Both the position numbers and the translations under genes were made by a program. This document shows, one piece after another, positions 9,742-18,180 of a stretch of 64,000 bases of DNA. How positions within the stretch are numbered: position 1 is the stretch's first letter; every line of letters begins with the position of its first letter. Below the pieces are notes generated by a model. That model did not search any database and had not been told where the DNA came from. It saw only the letters and a program-made list of their open reading frames with translations. The DNA comes from Zobellia barbeyronii (GTDB taxonomy: Bacteria; Bacteroidota; Bacteroidia; Flavobacteriales; Flavobacteriaceae), in NCBI RefSeq assembly GCF_018603515.1, contig NZ_JACATN010000001.1, positions 744,001-808,000 of the forward strand, in the 5' to 3' direction.

Positions 9742-10811
9742 TGAATTTTTTCCTTTAATAATGCCACTAGTTCTTTTGCTCCATACTTTAAAACATCAAA
9801 AGCAGGGAGTTTTGTTTCTAGGGTAATTTGTTTGCACGCCTCTAGAATCTCATCTTCTTCCATATCTTCATGGTTTACAGTAATGGCTATTACCTTTTTA
9901 CCAGAAATAACTTCAATAGCATTTATCTGCTCTGCTAGAGAATGCATTTTATAGCCTGGAAACCCATCATATTCCAATCGTTTTGGGGCATGTTGCAATA
10001 TGACATAATCAGGTCTTCCGGCTGCCAAAATCTCAAATCCCCCTGGGTAAGCAGGGTTCATAAGACTGCCCTGACCTTCAATAACGATAACATCAGGGTT
10101 TTCATTTTTATACGCACTTACAACGGCATGCTCAATCTCACCCGAAACAAAATCGTTGATGCAACTATCCATTACCATACTATATTTTGCACCTTGCATC
10201 CAAGCAGTCTGGCCAGTTCCGATCATCTCCGCTTTTTGACCTGCATCTCTCAAACCATGAACTAAAAGCCATGCTGTTGTACGTTTGCCAAGTGCAGAAT
10301 CTGTACCCAAAACAGCCAATTTAAGGCAATCTACTTTTTCTATATCTCCTGTAAAAAAATGGAGTTTATCCCTGTCCGGTGTTTTACGTACATCACGAAT
10401 GCGACAGTTATTTTTGGTAGCAATTGCCATCAATGCTGCATCGTTGGTCAAAAAGTCGTGCAGTCCGCTATCTACATTCCAACCCATTTCCAAAGCTTTA
10501 GAAATAGTAGTTTTTGCTTCATGCGGTAACCGGCCACCATCAGGTGCTAAACCAATAACAAGTGATTCAGGTATGTTACCAGAAGCTTTTAAAGTTTCAA
10601 CAGCTTGATCTATAGTTGCAAAAACCGGGATTCCGCTAGGTTTCCCATCAAGAACTTCACCTGCATCCCTTCCTGCGTAATTAATATCTATCACTCCTAC
10701 AACATCGTAGCGTTCTGTAAAACGAACTAGACCGTGCGCAGTTTTTCCATTCGGCGTATTGAAAGCTCCATCGCAATAGACTAGAGCATTTCCATCAATT
10801 GATTTTTTCAT
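9738..10811 (-). CDS. dgcN: DgcN-like DUF1611 family protein (D-glutamate N-acetyltransferase-like)
   Basis: A 357-residue cytoplasmic protein of the DUF1611 family. A P-loop-like 'GTDSALGKRTTA' lies at about residues 168-179, followed by 'IVIEGQGSLMNPAYPGG', characteristic of this family. N-terminally there is a nucleotide-binding-like fold with 'AHGLVRF'. In published D-glutamate catabolism clusters the family member DgcN is assigned as the N-acetyltransferase acting on D-glutamate and is paired with the DgcA racemase; that pairing is reproduced here. It starts 10 bp after the PLP enzyme stop and overlaps dgcA by 4 bp. The biochemical role is transferred from the family. Confidence 0.75.
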   Translation of the reverse strand: MKKSIDGNALVYCDGAFNTPNGKTAHGLVRFTERYDVVGVIDINYAGRDAGEVLDGKPSGIPVFATIDQAVETLKASGNIPESLVIGLAPDGGRLPHEAKTTISKALEMGWNVDSGLHDFLTNDAALMAIATKNNCRIRDVRKTPDRDKLHFFTGDIEKVDCLKLAVLGTDSALGKRTTAWLLVHGLRDAGQKAEMIGTGQTAWMQGAKYSMVMDSCINDFVSGEIEHAVVSAYKNENPDVIVIEGQGSLMNPAYPGGFEILAAGRPDYVILQHAPKRLEYDGFPGYKMHSLAEQINAIEVISGKKVIAITVNHEDMEEDEILEACKQITLETKLPAFDVLKYGAKELVALLKEKIQ

Positions 10812-10821
10812 TCTCTTAATA

Positions 10822-11883
10822 TTAATTTTTTGCTGTCAGTACCGCAACAAAACGGTCTGGTTCAAAATTCATTTTTTCATCAAGTTCTAGCAATGCTATA
10901 AGTCCTGCAGTAGATGCCGGTAAAATACGAAAGCCTTCTTTCTTTGCTAATAAGGCTGTCATGTCTTTCAGTTTTTTATCACTGATATTGTATGCCTCAC
11001 CACCAGACTCTTTTAATGCATACAAAGCCTCTTCTCCATCAAAACTGTGCCAGTTTATAAGTGGTTCATTGTACTTGGTTTCTTTGATTGTATCCGGATT
11101 CAAATCTTTACAATGGTCTAGACCTTGCAAGAACGATTGAATAATAGGATTTTTTCTAGAGGATGACGCTGCAATCATTTTTGGTATTCTAGAGGTTTTC
11201 CCTCTCTTGTACAGACTAACAAACCCACGATAAATTCCCGCGAAAAGCGTACCGTTGGAAACCGGAACTGCGCAATACTTAGGTGCATCTCCTAAATCTT
11301 CGAAAATCTCTGTTGCAATCTGGGAGTACGCACTAATCTGTAAAGGTGTATTCGCTCCTCCAGGATTAGCATCATACCAATCGTTATTTTTTGCGAGTTC
11401 GCTACTTTCTTTTACGACATCTTCATAACTACCGGGCATCCGAATAATCTCGGCTCCAAGTAATTGCATCTCAACAACACGGTCTGTATGAAAACTCTCG
11501 GGAATATAAATTCTACAGGCAATACCAGCCAAGTTCGCCGCCAAAGCAACCGCAACTCCATAATTACCACAAGTAGCCAAAGAAACCACTTTAAATTCCC
11601 TTCGGAGTGCATCGTAGATTTGTGCAAAAGCAATACGATCCTTTTGCGTACCAGTAGGGTTATCGCCCTCGTACTTTATATAAAGCTGGCGAATATCAAA
11701 CTCACGCTCCATGGTTTTGGCACGGTGTAAACCCGTATCTCCCACCTCAAGATTTATAATGTCTTCATACGACTCCAAGCGGTCCACCAAAGATTTACTT
11801 TTGTCCTTTACAAATTCGCTTAGTTTTTTAGTCTCGGAAGACACTTTATTTTCTGCGGTTTTAACACCGTCTCTTAAATCCAT
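10822..11883 (-). CDS. PLP-dependent enzyme, threonine synthase/dehydratase-like
   Basis: A 353-residue fold-type II PLP enzyme. The Schiff-base lysine is K81 in 'NPTGTQKDR', equivalent to PTGSFKDR of threonine synthase, and the phosphate-binding loop region includes 'ATCGNYGVA' and 'VSNGTLFAG'. It lacks the long N-terminal extension of the biosynthetic enzyme, so it may be an amino acid lyase or racemase-type member. It is first in a minus-strand operon with DgcN- and DgcA-like genes, 10 bp upstream of the former, which suggests it acts on the same amino acid or peptide pool. The exact reaction is unknown. Confidence 0.75.
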   Translation of the reverse strand: MDLRDGVKTAENKVSSETKKLSEFVKDKSKSLVDRLESYEDIINLEVGDTGLHRAKTMEREFDIRQLYIKYEGDNPTGTQKDRIAFAQIYDALRREFKVVSLATCGNYGVAVALAANLAGIACRIYIPESFHTDRVVEMQLLGAEIIRMPGSYEDVVKESSELAKNNDWYDANPGGANTPLQISAYSQIATEIFEDLGDAPKYCAVPVSNGTLFAGIYRGFVSLYKRGKTSRIPKMIAASSSRKNPIIQSFLQGLDHCKDLNPDTIKETKYNEPLINWHSFDGEEALYALKESGGEAYNISDKKLKDMTALLAKKEGFRILPASTAGLIALLELDEKMNFEPDRFVAVLTAKN

Positions 11884-11900
11884 TTATATAATTTGATTTG

Positions 11901-11922
11901 GGGAAATTCCCTATCAAATGTA
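11901..11922 (-). promoter_or_regulatory. Promoter and small palindrome ahead of the PLP-DgcN-DgcA operon
   Basis: A perfect -7 element TACATTTG reads on the minus strand at 11922-11915, giving a leader of about 24 nt to the ATG at 11883. An 11-bp palindrome GGGAAATTCCC covers 11901-11911 at the predicted transcription start and may be an operator. Confidence 0.45.
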
Positions 11923-11975
11923 ATATGTTTTTTGGCACGATTTAAAAAATAATTTTAAAATTATTCTACTGAAAA

Positions 11976-13016
11976 TCAATCTTCTACACCAAATTTTTCC
12001 ATAGTGGTTAGTTCAGGAGACCCTCCTCTATTTCCACATCCGGAAGCAATGTATAAATCGTCTTCAAAAAGCACCAGACCACTACCGTGTCTGCCCTCTA
12101 TCATGGCTGGTAGCTTATGCCATTTATGCGTATTTAAATCCAAGACCTCAACTTCAGCATGTGCTTTTTCCTGCGCTGTAGATTCACCGCCAACCACTAT
12201 AACTTCATTATTGTAAAGTGTGGCTGCATTTCCGGCGCGTTGGGTTGGAATATTTTCTGGTAAAGTCTCCCAAGTATTACTTTTTATATCATACACATCA
12301 ACCTCTCCTATGGTCCCTCCAAAAACAGAATCAGGATCAAGACCCGAGTTTCTGCCCGCTGGGGCGTAAATCTTTCCATCTGCCAAAACCGCTTGAAAAT
12401 GGTCTCTTGCACGAGGTGCATCTGCTAAAACCTCCCACTCACCTGTACTTGGATCGTAACTGTCCATCCATTTTTTATGGTCTCCTATATGACCATTTTT
12501 TATTCCACAAGAAATATAGACTTTACCTTCGTACAGTACATTTCCTGTAGAACCACGTCTTCTTTCTTTGGGGATTTCATCACCCTTTGACCACTCATCA
12601 TTGGCAGGGTCATAAATATAAATATGCTCCGTTGGAGTTTCAGCAGGGTATTTCCCCGTCAACGCCGAAATAAGGTATATTTTGTTCTGATAAATTACAG
12701 GTTGAAAATGATGCATTTCAATAGGTGGCTTAGCACCTTTAGACCAAACTTTAGTATTCGTGTCATAAATACTCACAGGGCGGATGTCTCTTCCCCCTAA
12801 TAAATAAAATTTATCATCTACACGAACAAATGCAGCTTCGTGACGGGCCACAGGTTTACTGCCATCTGCGGACGCAACCGACTCCCATTTCATTGTCGGC
12901 TTTTGAATGGTTATCTCGTCTACAGGGTTTTCTACTTCCTTGTTTTTGTCAGGATTGTTTTTGCAAGCCGTGAATAGTAAAATACAACTTAACAGAGCAA
13001 TATACTTTTTGTTCAT
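11976..13016 (-). CDS. Kelch-repeat lipoprotein
   Basis: A 346-residue protein with a lipoprotein signal (MNKKYIALLSCILLFTAC, lipidated Cys about residue 18) and an acidic linker. The rest is a series of Kelch blades, each with hydrophobic-Gly-Gly and distant Tyr/Trp positions, for example 'KFYLLGGRDIRPVSIYD', 'VYISCGIKNG' and 'EVIVVGGEST', consistent with a six-bladed beta-propeller. Some family relatives are N-acetylneuraminate epimerases or sugar-binding propellers, but the sequence does not single out a function. It is transcribed alone from a TACATTTG element just upstream. Confidence 0.8.
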   Translation of the reverse strand: MNKKYIALLSCILLFTACKNNPDKNKEVENPVDEITIQKPTMKWESVASADGSKPVARHEAAFVRVDDKFYLLGGRDIRPVSIYDTNTKVWSKGAKPPIEMHHFQPVIYQNKIYLISALTGKYPAETPTEHIYIYDPANDEWSKGDEIPKERRRGSTGNVLYEGKVYISCGIKNGHIGDHKKWMDSYDPSTGEWEVLADAPRARDHFQAVLADGKIYAPAGRNSGLDPDSVFGGTIGEVDVYDIKSNTWETLPENIPTQRAGNAATLYNNEVIVVGGESTAQEKAHAEVEVLDLNTHKWHKLPAMIEGRHGSGLVLFEDDLYIASGCGNRGGSPELTTMEKFGVED

Positions 13017-13040
13017 TTGGAATGGTATTTAGGTACTATC

Positions 13041-13048
13041 CAAATGTA
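13041..13048 (-). promoter_or_regulatory. -7 promoter element (TACATTTG) of the Kelch gene
   Basis: A perfect TAnnTTTG match on the minus strand, 25 bp ahead of the ATG at 13016, predicting a leader of just under 20 nt. It also overlaps the end of the rubredoxin-tailed gene region, so the Kelch gene has its own transcription. Confidence 0.45.
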
Positions 13049-13055
13049 ATAAAAA

Positions 13056-14495
13056 TCAGCACGAATAATTCAATTCAGTTTTTTCGAATTGTGATTTTGT
13101 TGCTTCACAAACGGCACAGACATACGTATCCGGCAAATCTTCAAACGCTGTGCCCACAGGAATATCAGCTACTAAATCGCCATATAACGGATCATAGACG
13201 GTAAAACAAGATTGACATTGATGAATAGTTTTCATCTCTTGCTCTATAGCCTTCTTAGGTGCTTCAGTTTTTTCAACTTCTCTACCCAATTGATCAAAGT
13301 ACTTTTTACTGAGTTCCATTAATAGACCCGGTAACTCAATTTTATCTACGTCTTGAGCATAAGCCAAATATTTTTGGGTGTTAGGGTCAAAATTCTGAAA
13401 GTGAAGTACGTTATATGTAGGGCGCACATCAAAATCTTTTACGATTGTAGGCGAACTATTTTTTTCTATAACCACCGAAGCAAAATGAGATCTCTTGCCC
13501 ACATCGTTGCTTATGCCAAATGTAAGTCCGTAGGTACTAATATCATTTTGGTCAAAACTGCGAACCAAAAATTTCTTAAGTTCTAAAGCCTCGTTATCAT
13601 CTACTGGTAGATGCCAATTCATTTCTAATTGCGAATGCCTGACATTTATACCCCACTGTCCTAAAAACCGCTCTAATGCCTGCCTGCTCTGCTTCTGAAT
13701 ACCTTTTACAACAAACGATTTCCAAGGGGTGATACAAATTTTACCAATACTGTTATCTAAACAAAAACCACAGAATTCTTTTAAGAACGATAGGTCATAC
13801 CTATTGTTCCGCCAATATAGACCTAACCAATATTGATCAAGCCCCATACGGTTCATACCCTCATAATAAGGAAAAGTTAGATAAGGCACTTTTAGCTCTT
13901 TTTCTATGGTCTTGTTATTGGTATCGAGATTCTTGTTCAAGATAAAAAACAGTTCTTCTACATCTTGAATATCTTCATGAATCTCTTCAATGGCCTTGGA
14001 AATAGTGGTAATATCCCAACTGTAAATCAAAACGGGATAGAATGCTGCTTTCTCCCAATGTGGTAGCTTAATATTCAAGTACCAATAATCTTCATTCTCA
14101 GAAGCTATAAAATTTAGGTTTCCACTAAAGAGAGGAACCAACCTTTGCTTAGGATCTGTGATATTTATTTTTAGCTCCGGAAGAAAATCAAATCCCTCTA
14201 GGATATAGAGATAGGTAGATCCTTTAAGCCAGTGGGTCATATCAAAAATATCTGCAGTAACGTAAGAGCTTACAATATTCTGATACTGTCTTTCATTAAT
14301 GATATTAGTATTGAACTTTGATATATGCTCTAGCTGATTTTCTTCAACCCCTTTTAGTGGAAAAAGTAAATCTTGTCTTGAACCGAAGTAAACTTCGCTC
14401 AATCCCGCAGCTTCCAATAAACCTATAATATCCTTGAGTTCCCCTGGTGAAGTAACTCCTCCTTTTATTAATATACGGTGCAGATCATCGTTCAT
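13056..14495 (-). CDS. Rubredoxin-tailed, nitrite/sulfite reductase-like protein without siroheme motif
   Basis: A 479-residue two-part protein. The N-terminal region begins '[19 protein letters not shown]' and continues '[13 protein letters not shown]', matching the ferredoxin-like half domain of nitrite/sulfite reductases (kgG..sp.eL, R-Q). A second such half follows at about residues 215-330 with '[13 protein letters not shown]'. The Cx5C...CxxxC motif that binds siroheme and 4Fe-4S in true reductases is missing. The C-terminal 54 residues are a rubredoxin: C427-x2-C430, 'VYDPLYGD', 'DLPDTYVC', C460-x2-C463, binding one iron. It starts 12 bp after nasA, so it is co-transcribed. An electron-transfer role towards nitrate reductase is inferred from position. 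Confidence 0.75.
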   Translation of the reverse strand: MNDDLHRILIKGGVTSPGELKDIIGLLEAAGLSEVYFGSRQDLLFPLKGVEENQLEHISKFNTNIINERQYQNIVSSYVTADIFDMTHWLKGSTYLYILEGFDFLPELKINITDPKQRLVPLFSGNLNFIASENEDYWYLNIKLPHWEKAAFYPVLIYSWDITTISKAIEEIHEDIQDVEELFFILNKNLDTNNKTIEKELKVPYLTFPYYEGMNRMGLDQYWLGLYWRNNRYDLSFLKEFCGFCLDNSIGKICITPWKSFVVKGIQKQSRQALERFLGQWGINVRHSQLEMNWHLPVDDNEALELKKFLVRSFDQNDISTYGLTFGISNDVGKRSHFASVVIEKNSSPTIVKDFDVRPTYNVLHFQNFDPNTQKYLAYAQDVDKIELPGLLMELSKKYFDQLGREVEKTEAPKKAIEQEMKTIHQCQSCFTVYDPLYGDLVADIPVGTAFEDLPDTYVCAVCEATKSQFEKTELNYSC

Positions 14496-14507
14496 AATCC
14501 CGATTTT

Positions 14508-17500
14508 TTAATTTGCTAATTGTAGTTGTTTGTTCAATATGGCCTTGACTTCTGGTTTACAGCTGCCACATCCTAATCCTGCTCCTGTTTCTGAGCACAA
14601 TGTGTTAAATTCCGAGCAGCCACCGGCAATAGCATCAATAACATTGCCTTCGCCCACTTGGCTGCAAGAACAGACCAGTTTTCCTTTTAAAGGAACAGTA
14701 GTTGATGCTCCTCTAAGCAGCTCGTTTCGCTTTTCTGATAGTTCTATTTCTTCTTCTATCAAACGCTTGAACTCGGCGAACTCATTCTTATCACCCATTA
14801 ATATCGCTCCTTTTAAAGTATCATTTTTAACGATACATTTTTTATAGAAGCGTTTACTAACATCCATCAAAATAATCTCTTCGTAACTACTATCTCCTGA
14901 AGGTGCATTCACCATCCCAATACTACACAAATCTAGATTTTCGAACTTCAGAATATTCATGAGAACAGAGCCGTTATAAATACTGCTATAATCGCCTAAA
15001 ATGTAGTTAGCAGCAATATCTGCCTGTTGTTCCGCCGCCGATGTTATTCCGAAAAGGGAGTTATTGAACTCAGCAATTTCGCCCAAGGCGAAAACAGATG
15101 GGTCATTGGTTTGTAAATATGAATTGACAATTACGCCACGTCTAGTATTCAAATCGGCTTTTTTCGCCAATTCAATATTCGGTCTTGTTCCTATAGCGTA
15201 AACAATGGCATTACATTGAATGGTTCTTCCTGTTTTTAGGTTAACCAATAATCTAAACGGATTCTCTTTTTCCTCAAAAACCGTACTTACCTCACTATCA
15301 AAATAAAGGTTGATGTTTCTTTCGAGAACATCTTCTGCCAAAAGACGACTTGCAACACTATCTAACTGACGTTCCATAAGGCGTGGTGCCCTTTGAACGA
15401 TACTAATATTGATGTCTATCTTTTTAAGCGCAGCCGCCAACTCTAGCCCTAACAAACCACCACCAACGATAACCACATGTTGTTCGTTTGCCGGTAGCCC
15501 TGTTTTTTGCAGGTACTGTTTCAACTTATCCGCATCTCCACGTTCACGCATCGTAAAACGACCAGGTAAATCTATCTGCACCTCACTAGGTACAAAAGCA
15601 CGGCTACCCGTAGCCATTATTAGCAAATCATACGAATGTATTAATCCGTCACTATCGGTAACCTGCTTCATAGATGTATTTACATCACTGATACCGATTC
15701 CGGAGTGCAAGTTCACATTCAGCTTTTGTAATTCTCCTGATTTTAGTTTCTCTAGCGCTTCCCATGAAAGTTCATCACTTACATATTCAGGCAACAGAAC
15801 ACGGTTATAAAATGGATCTTTCTCTTTAGAAAAAACATGCAGCTCATCCTTTTTATTTTTCTCTCTATAAGATTGAATAAAGCGATAAGCAGCCGCACCT
15901 GCTCCAATAACAATAATTTTCTGAGCTGGTTTTACAAACTTTTCTACCTGAACGGCACAGTATTTAAAATCCGGCTCCTTAGAAATAGGATCTACTAAAT
16001 CATTGGTAAGATTATTGGCCCTACCAAAATCATTATTTAAGACTTTACCCCAGTGCATGGGAAGAAAAACTACACGTTCGCGAATATCAAAATTGATTTT
16101 CACCTTAACCTGTACTTCTCCTCTTCTACTTTTAATAACCGCAATATCCCCTTCTTTTAACTTCCGTAGAAAAGCATCTACTTTGTTCATTTCTAGGTAC
16201 GGTTGCGGAACATGGGTAAGCAAACGCTTTACTTTTCCGGTTTTTGTTCGCGTATGCCATTGATCTCTTACCCTTCCCGTATTTAATACTAAAGGATATT
16301 CTATATCTGTGGCTTCTGATTTATTATAAAGACTTCGTGGCGCATTAAAATGTGCCTTTTTATCGTTCGTGTGAAAGTTTAAATCTGTGAACAAACGCGG
16401 TGTACCCGGATGGGTTTTATGGGGAACCGGCCATTGGAAACTTCCCTCGTTTTTTAAGCGTTCGTGAGACAGACCTGTAATATCTATATTCGTGCCCTTT
16501 GTTAAAAGGCAATGTTCATCATAAACTTCAGCTGCGTTTTTATAATCAAAGCCTTCATACCCCATAGCTTGAGCAAAACGCCAAAGAATTTCTGCATCTG
16601 GCAAAGCCTCTCCTGGAGCATCAATAACTTTAGGTAAATAACTAATTCTTCTTTCAGAATTGGTCATAGTGCCCTCTTTCTCTAACCATCCTGCAGCCGG
16701 AAGCACCAAATCTGCAAACTTGGTAGTTTCGGAATTATGGCTAATATCTTGAACCACTACAAACGCAGCCTTCTTTAAAGCTTTTTCAATCTTATTGGCA
16801 TTTGGCATACTCACCACAGGATTGGTACAGATAATCCATATGGCTTTCAATTTTCCGCTTTCCAAGGCATTGAACATTTCTGTTGCGGTATAGCCCGGTT
16901 CAGAATTAATTTCTTTTCCTCCCCAAAAATCAGAGACTTCTTTTCTATGTTGGGGGTTACCCAAATCTTTATGTGCTGCCAAAAGGTTTGCCATACCACC
17001 TACTTCACGACCACCCATAGCATTGGGTTGACCCGTTAATGAAAACGGACCGCAACCAGGTTTACCTATTTGCCCAGTTAGCAATGAAAGGTTTAGTAAA
17101 GACACGTTTTTAGAAACCCCAATCACACTTTGATTGAGTCCCATGGTCCACATGCTGATAAATTTGTTGGCATCACCAATGTACTGCGCTGCTTTACGGA
17201 TATCAGCAACAGGCACGCCACATTTTTCAGCTGCTTGGCGTAGAGAAAGTGTAAAAGCACTCTCTTTGCAAGCATCAAAATTAGAAGTATGTTTTTTAAT
17301 AAAACTCTTATCTATTTTCTTCTTTTCAATAAGCCACCTAGCTATGGCATTAAACAGAATAACATCTGTTCCAGGAAGAATTTGTAAATGTAAATCTGCC
17401 GAAGCACAGGTCTGTGTTACTCTAGGGTCTACAACTATTATTTTTACATTGGGATTATCTTCTTTATGTTGTTCCAGACGTCTGTATAGAATAGGATGAC

Positions 17501-18038
17501 ACCAAGCAGGGTTAGCTCCTGCAATCAAAAAACAATCTGCCAATTCAATATCCTCATATGAAATGGGCACAGAATCTTCACCCAAAGCTTTTTTATAGCC
17601 CACAACAGCAGAACTCATACAAAGGCGACTATTAGTGTCCACATTGTTGGTGCCAATAAAACCTTTGGTAATTTTATTTACCAAATAATATTCTTCAGTA
17701 AGACATTGACCTGATACATAGAAACCAACGCTATCCGGCCCGTGTTTGTCAATGATACTTTTAAAAACGGCCGCAGCACGTTCAAAAGCGGTGTCCCAGC
17801 TTACTTTTTGCAATGGATGGTTTCTACTCCATCTCATTTCTGGATGCATAATTCTGTCACTAGTGTCTTGCGCAACGTAATTAAGATTTCTTCCTTTAGA
17901 GCATAACATGCCTTTATTGGAAGGGTATTCCGGATCACCGTCTACCTCTATCTTACCTTTGCTGTCTACATCTACCAGTATACCGCATCCTACGCCGCAG
18001 TAGGAACAAACGGTCTTATGTGTTTTTTTTTTCAACAT
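14508..18038 (-). CDS. nasA: Assimilatory nitrate reductase fused to NirB-like FAD and BFD [2Fe-2S] domains
   Basis: The main subunit for nitrate to nitrite reduction in the cytoplasm. From an ATG at 18038 it has 1176 residues. An alternative ATG at 18059 adds seven residues, but the promoter element at 18065-18072 would leave that start with no leader. Numbering from 18059: 4Fe-4S ligands C18, C21, C25 and C53; molybdenum-ligand candidate C147 in 'SRLCMSSAV'; molybdopterin oxidoreductase to about 570 and dinucleotide-binding domain to about 690. An FAD/NAD(P)-binding domain starts at 'IIVIGAGAAAYRF' (about 712) and runs to about 1100. A BFD-like domain with 'CSCSQVGEG' and 'GCGSCKPEV' ends the protein. 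The fusion lets one chain take electrons from a nicotinamide or ferredoxin-type donor. Followed at 12 bp by the rubredoxin gene. Confidence 0.88.
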   Translation of the reverse strand: MLKKKTHKTVCSYCGVGCGILVDVDSKGKIEVDGDPEYPSNKGMLCSKGRNLNYVAQDTSDRIMHPEMRWSRNHPLQKVSWDTAFERAAAVFKSIIDKHGPDSVGFYVSGQCLTEEYYLVNKITKGFIGTNNVDTNSRLCMSSAVVGYKKALGEDSVPISYEDIELADCFLIAGANPAWCHPILYRRLEQHKEDNPNVKIIVVDPRVTQTCASADLHLQILPGTDVILFNAIARWLIEKKKIDKSFIKKHTSNFDACKESAFTLSLRQAAEKCGVPVADIRKAAQYIGDANKFISMWTMGLNQSVIGVSKNVSLLNLSLLTGQIGKPGCGPFSLTGQPNAMGGREVGGMANLLAAHKDLGNPQHRKEVSDFWGGKEINSEPGYTATEMFNALESGKLKAIWIICTNPVVSMPNANKIEKALKKAAFVVVQDISHNSETTKFADLVLPAAGWLEKEGTMTNSERRISYLPKVIDAPGEALPDAEILWRFAQAMGYEGFDYKNAAEVYDEHCLLTKGTNIDITGLSHERLKNEGSFQWPVPHKTHPGTPRLFTDLNFHTNDKKAHFNAPRSLYNKSEATDIEYPLVLNTGRVRDQWHTRTKTGKVKRLLTHVPQPYLEMNKVDAFLRKLKEGDIAVIKSRRGEVQVKVKINFDIRERVVFLPMHWGKVLNNDFGRANNLTNDLVDPISKEPDFKYCAVQVEKFVKPAQKIIVIGAGAAAYRFIQSYREKNKKDELHVFSKEKDPFYNRVLLPEYVSDELSWEALEKLKSGELQKLNVNLHSGIGISDVNTSMKQVTDSDGLIHSYDLLIMATGSRAFVPSEVQIDLPGRFTMRERGDADKLKQYLQKTGLPANEQHVVIVGGGLLGLELAAALKKIDINISIVQRAPRLMERQLDSVASRLLAEDVLERNINLYFDSEVSTVFEEKENPFRLLVNLKTGRTIQCNAIVYAIGTRPNIELAKKADLNTRRGVIVNSYLQTNDPSVFALGEIAEFNNSLFGITSAAEQQADIAANYILGDYSSIYNGSVLMNILKFENLDLCSIGMVNAPSGDSSYEEIILMDVSKRFYKKCIVKNDTLKGAILMGDKNEFAEFKRLIEEEIELSEKRNELLRGASTTVPLKGKLVCSCSQVGEGNVIDAIAGGCSEFNTLCSETGAGLGCGSCKPEVKAILNKQLQLAN

Positions 18039-18064
18039 TGCATTTCCTTTTTGATGCAAGACAC

Positions 18065-18072
18065 CAAAATTA
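18065..18072 (-). promoter_or_regulatory. -7 promoter element (TAATTTTG) of nasA
   Basis: A perfect TAnnTTTG on the minus strand. It predicts transcription starting near 18060, which favours the ATG at 18038 as the nasA start with a leader of about 22 nt. It lies about 40 bp from the centre of the ACGTA-N4-TACGT site at 18094-18107, the spacing expected for a class II FNR/CRP activator. Confidence 0.45.
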
Positions 18073-18092
18073 GATACAGCAAGTTATAAAAT

Positions 18093-18108
18093 TACGTATA
18101 TATACGTA
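18093..18108. promoter_or_regulatory. ACGTA-N4-TACGT operator, nasA
   Basis: A 16-bp perfect palindrome TACGTATATATACGTA. Its 5-4-5 half-site spacing is the same as an FNR box (TTGAT-N4-ATCAA) but with different bases. The proximal half runs into a second -7-like TAATTTTA. Proposed binding site of the FNR-like regulator encoded at 26300-27055. Confidence 0.55.
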
Positions 18109-18180
18109 GTGTTTTTTTCGTAATAGTTTGAGGTTTTAATCGTACATCAACAAAAAAAGAGCCTTTTCACTACTTTTCGA

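Noticed and set aside
13120-13135. TACGTA strings inside coding regions, such as in the rubredoxin-tailed gene, narK and the amylase
   Set aside because: They lack a second half-site at the right distance and lie in coding sequence, so they are chance matches.
18110-18180. Terminator between the amylase gene and nasA
   Set aside because: There is a T-run on the minus strand but the preceding bases do not form a stable stem, so the amylase message may read into nasA.
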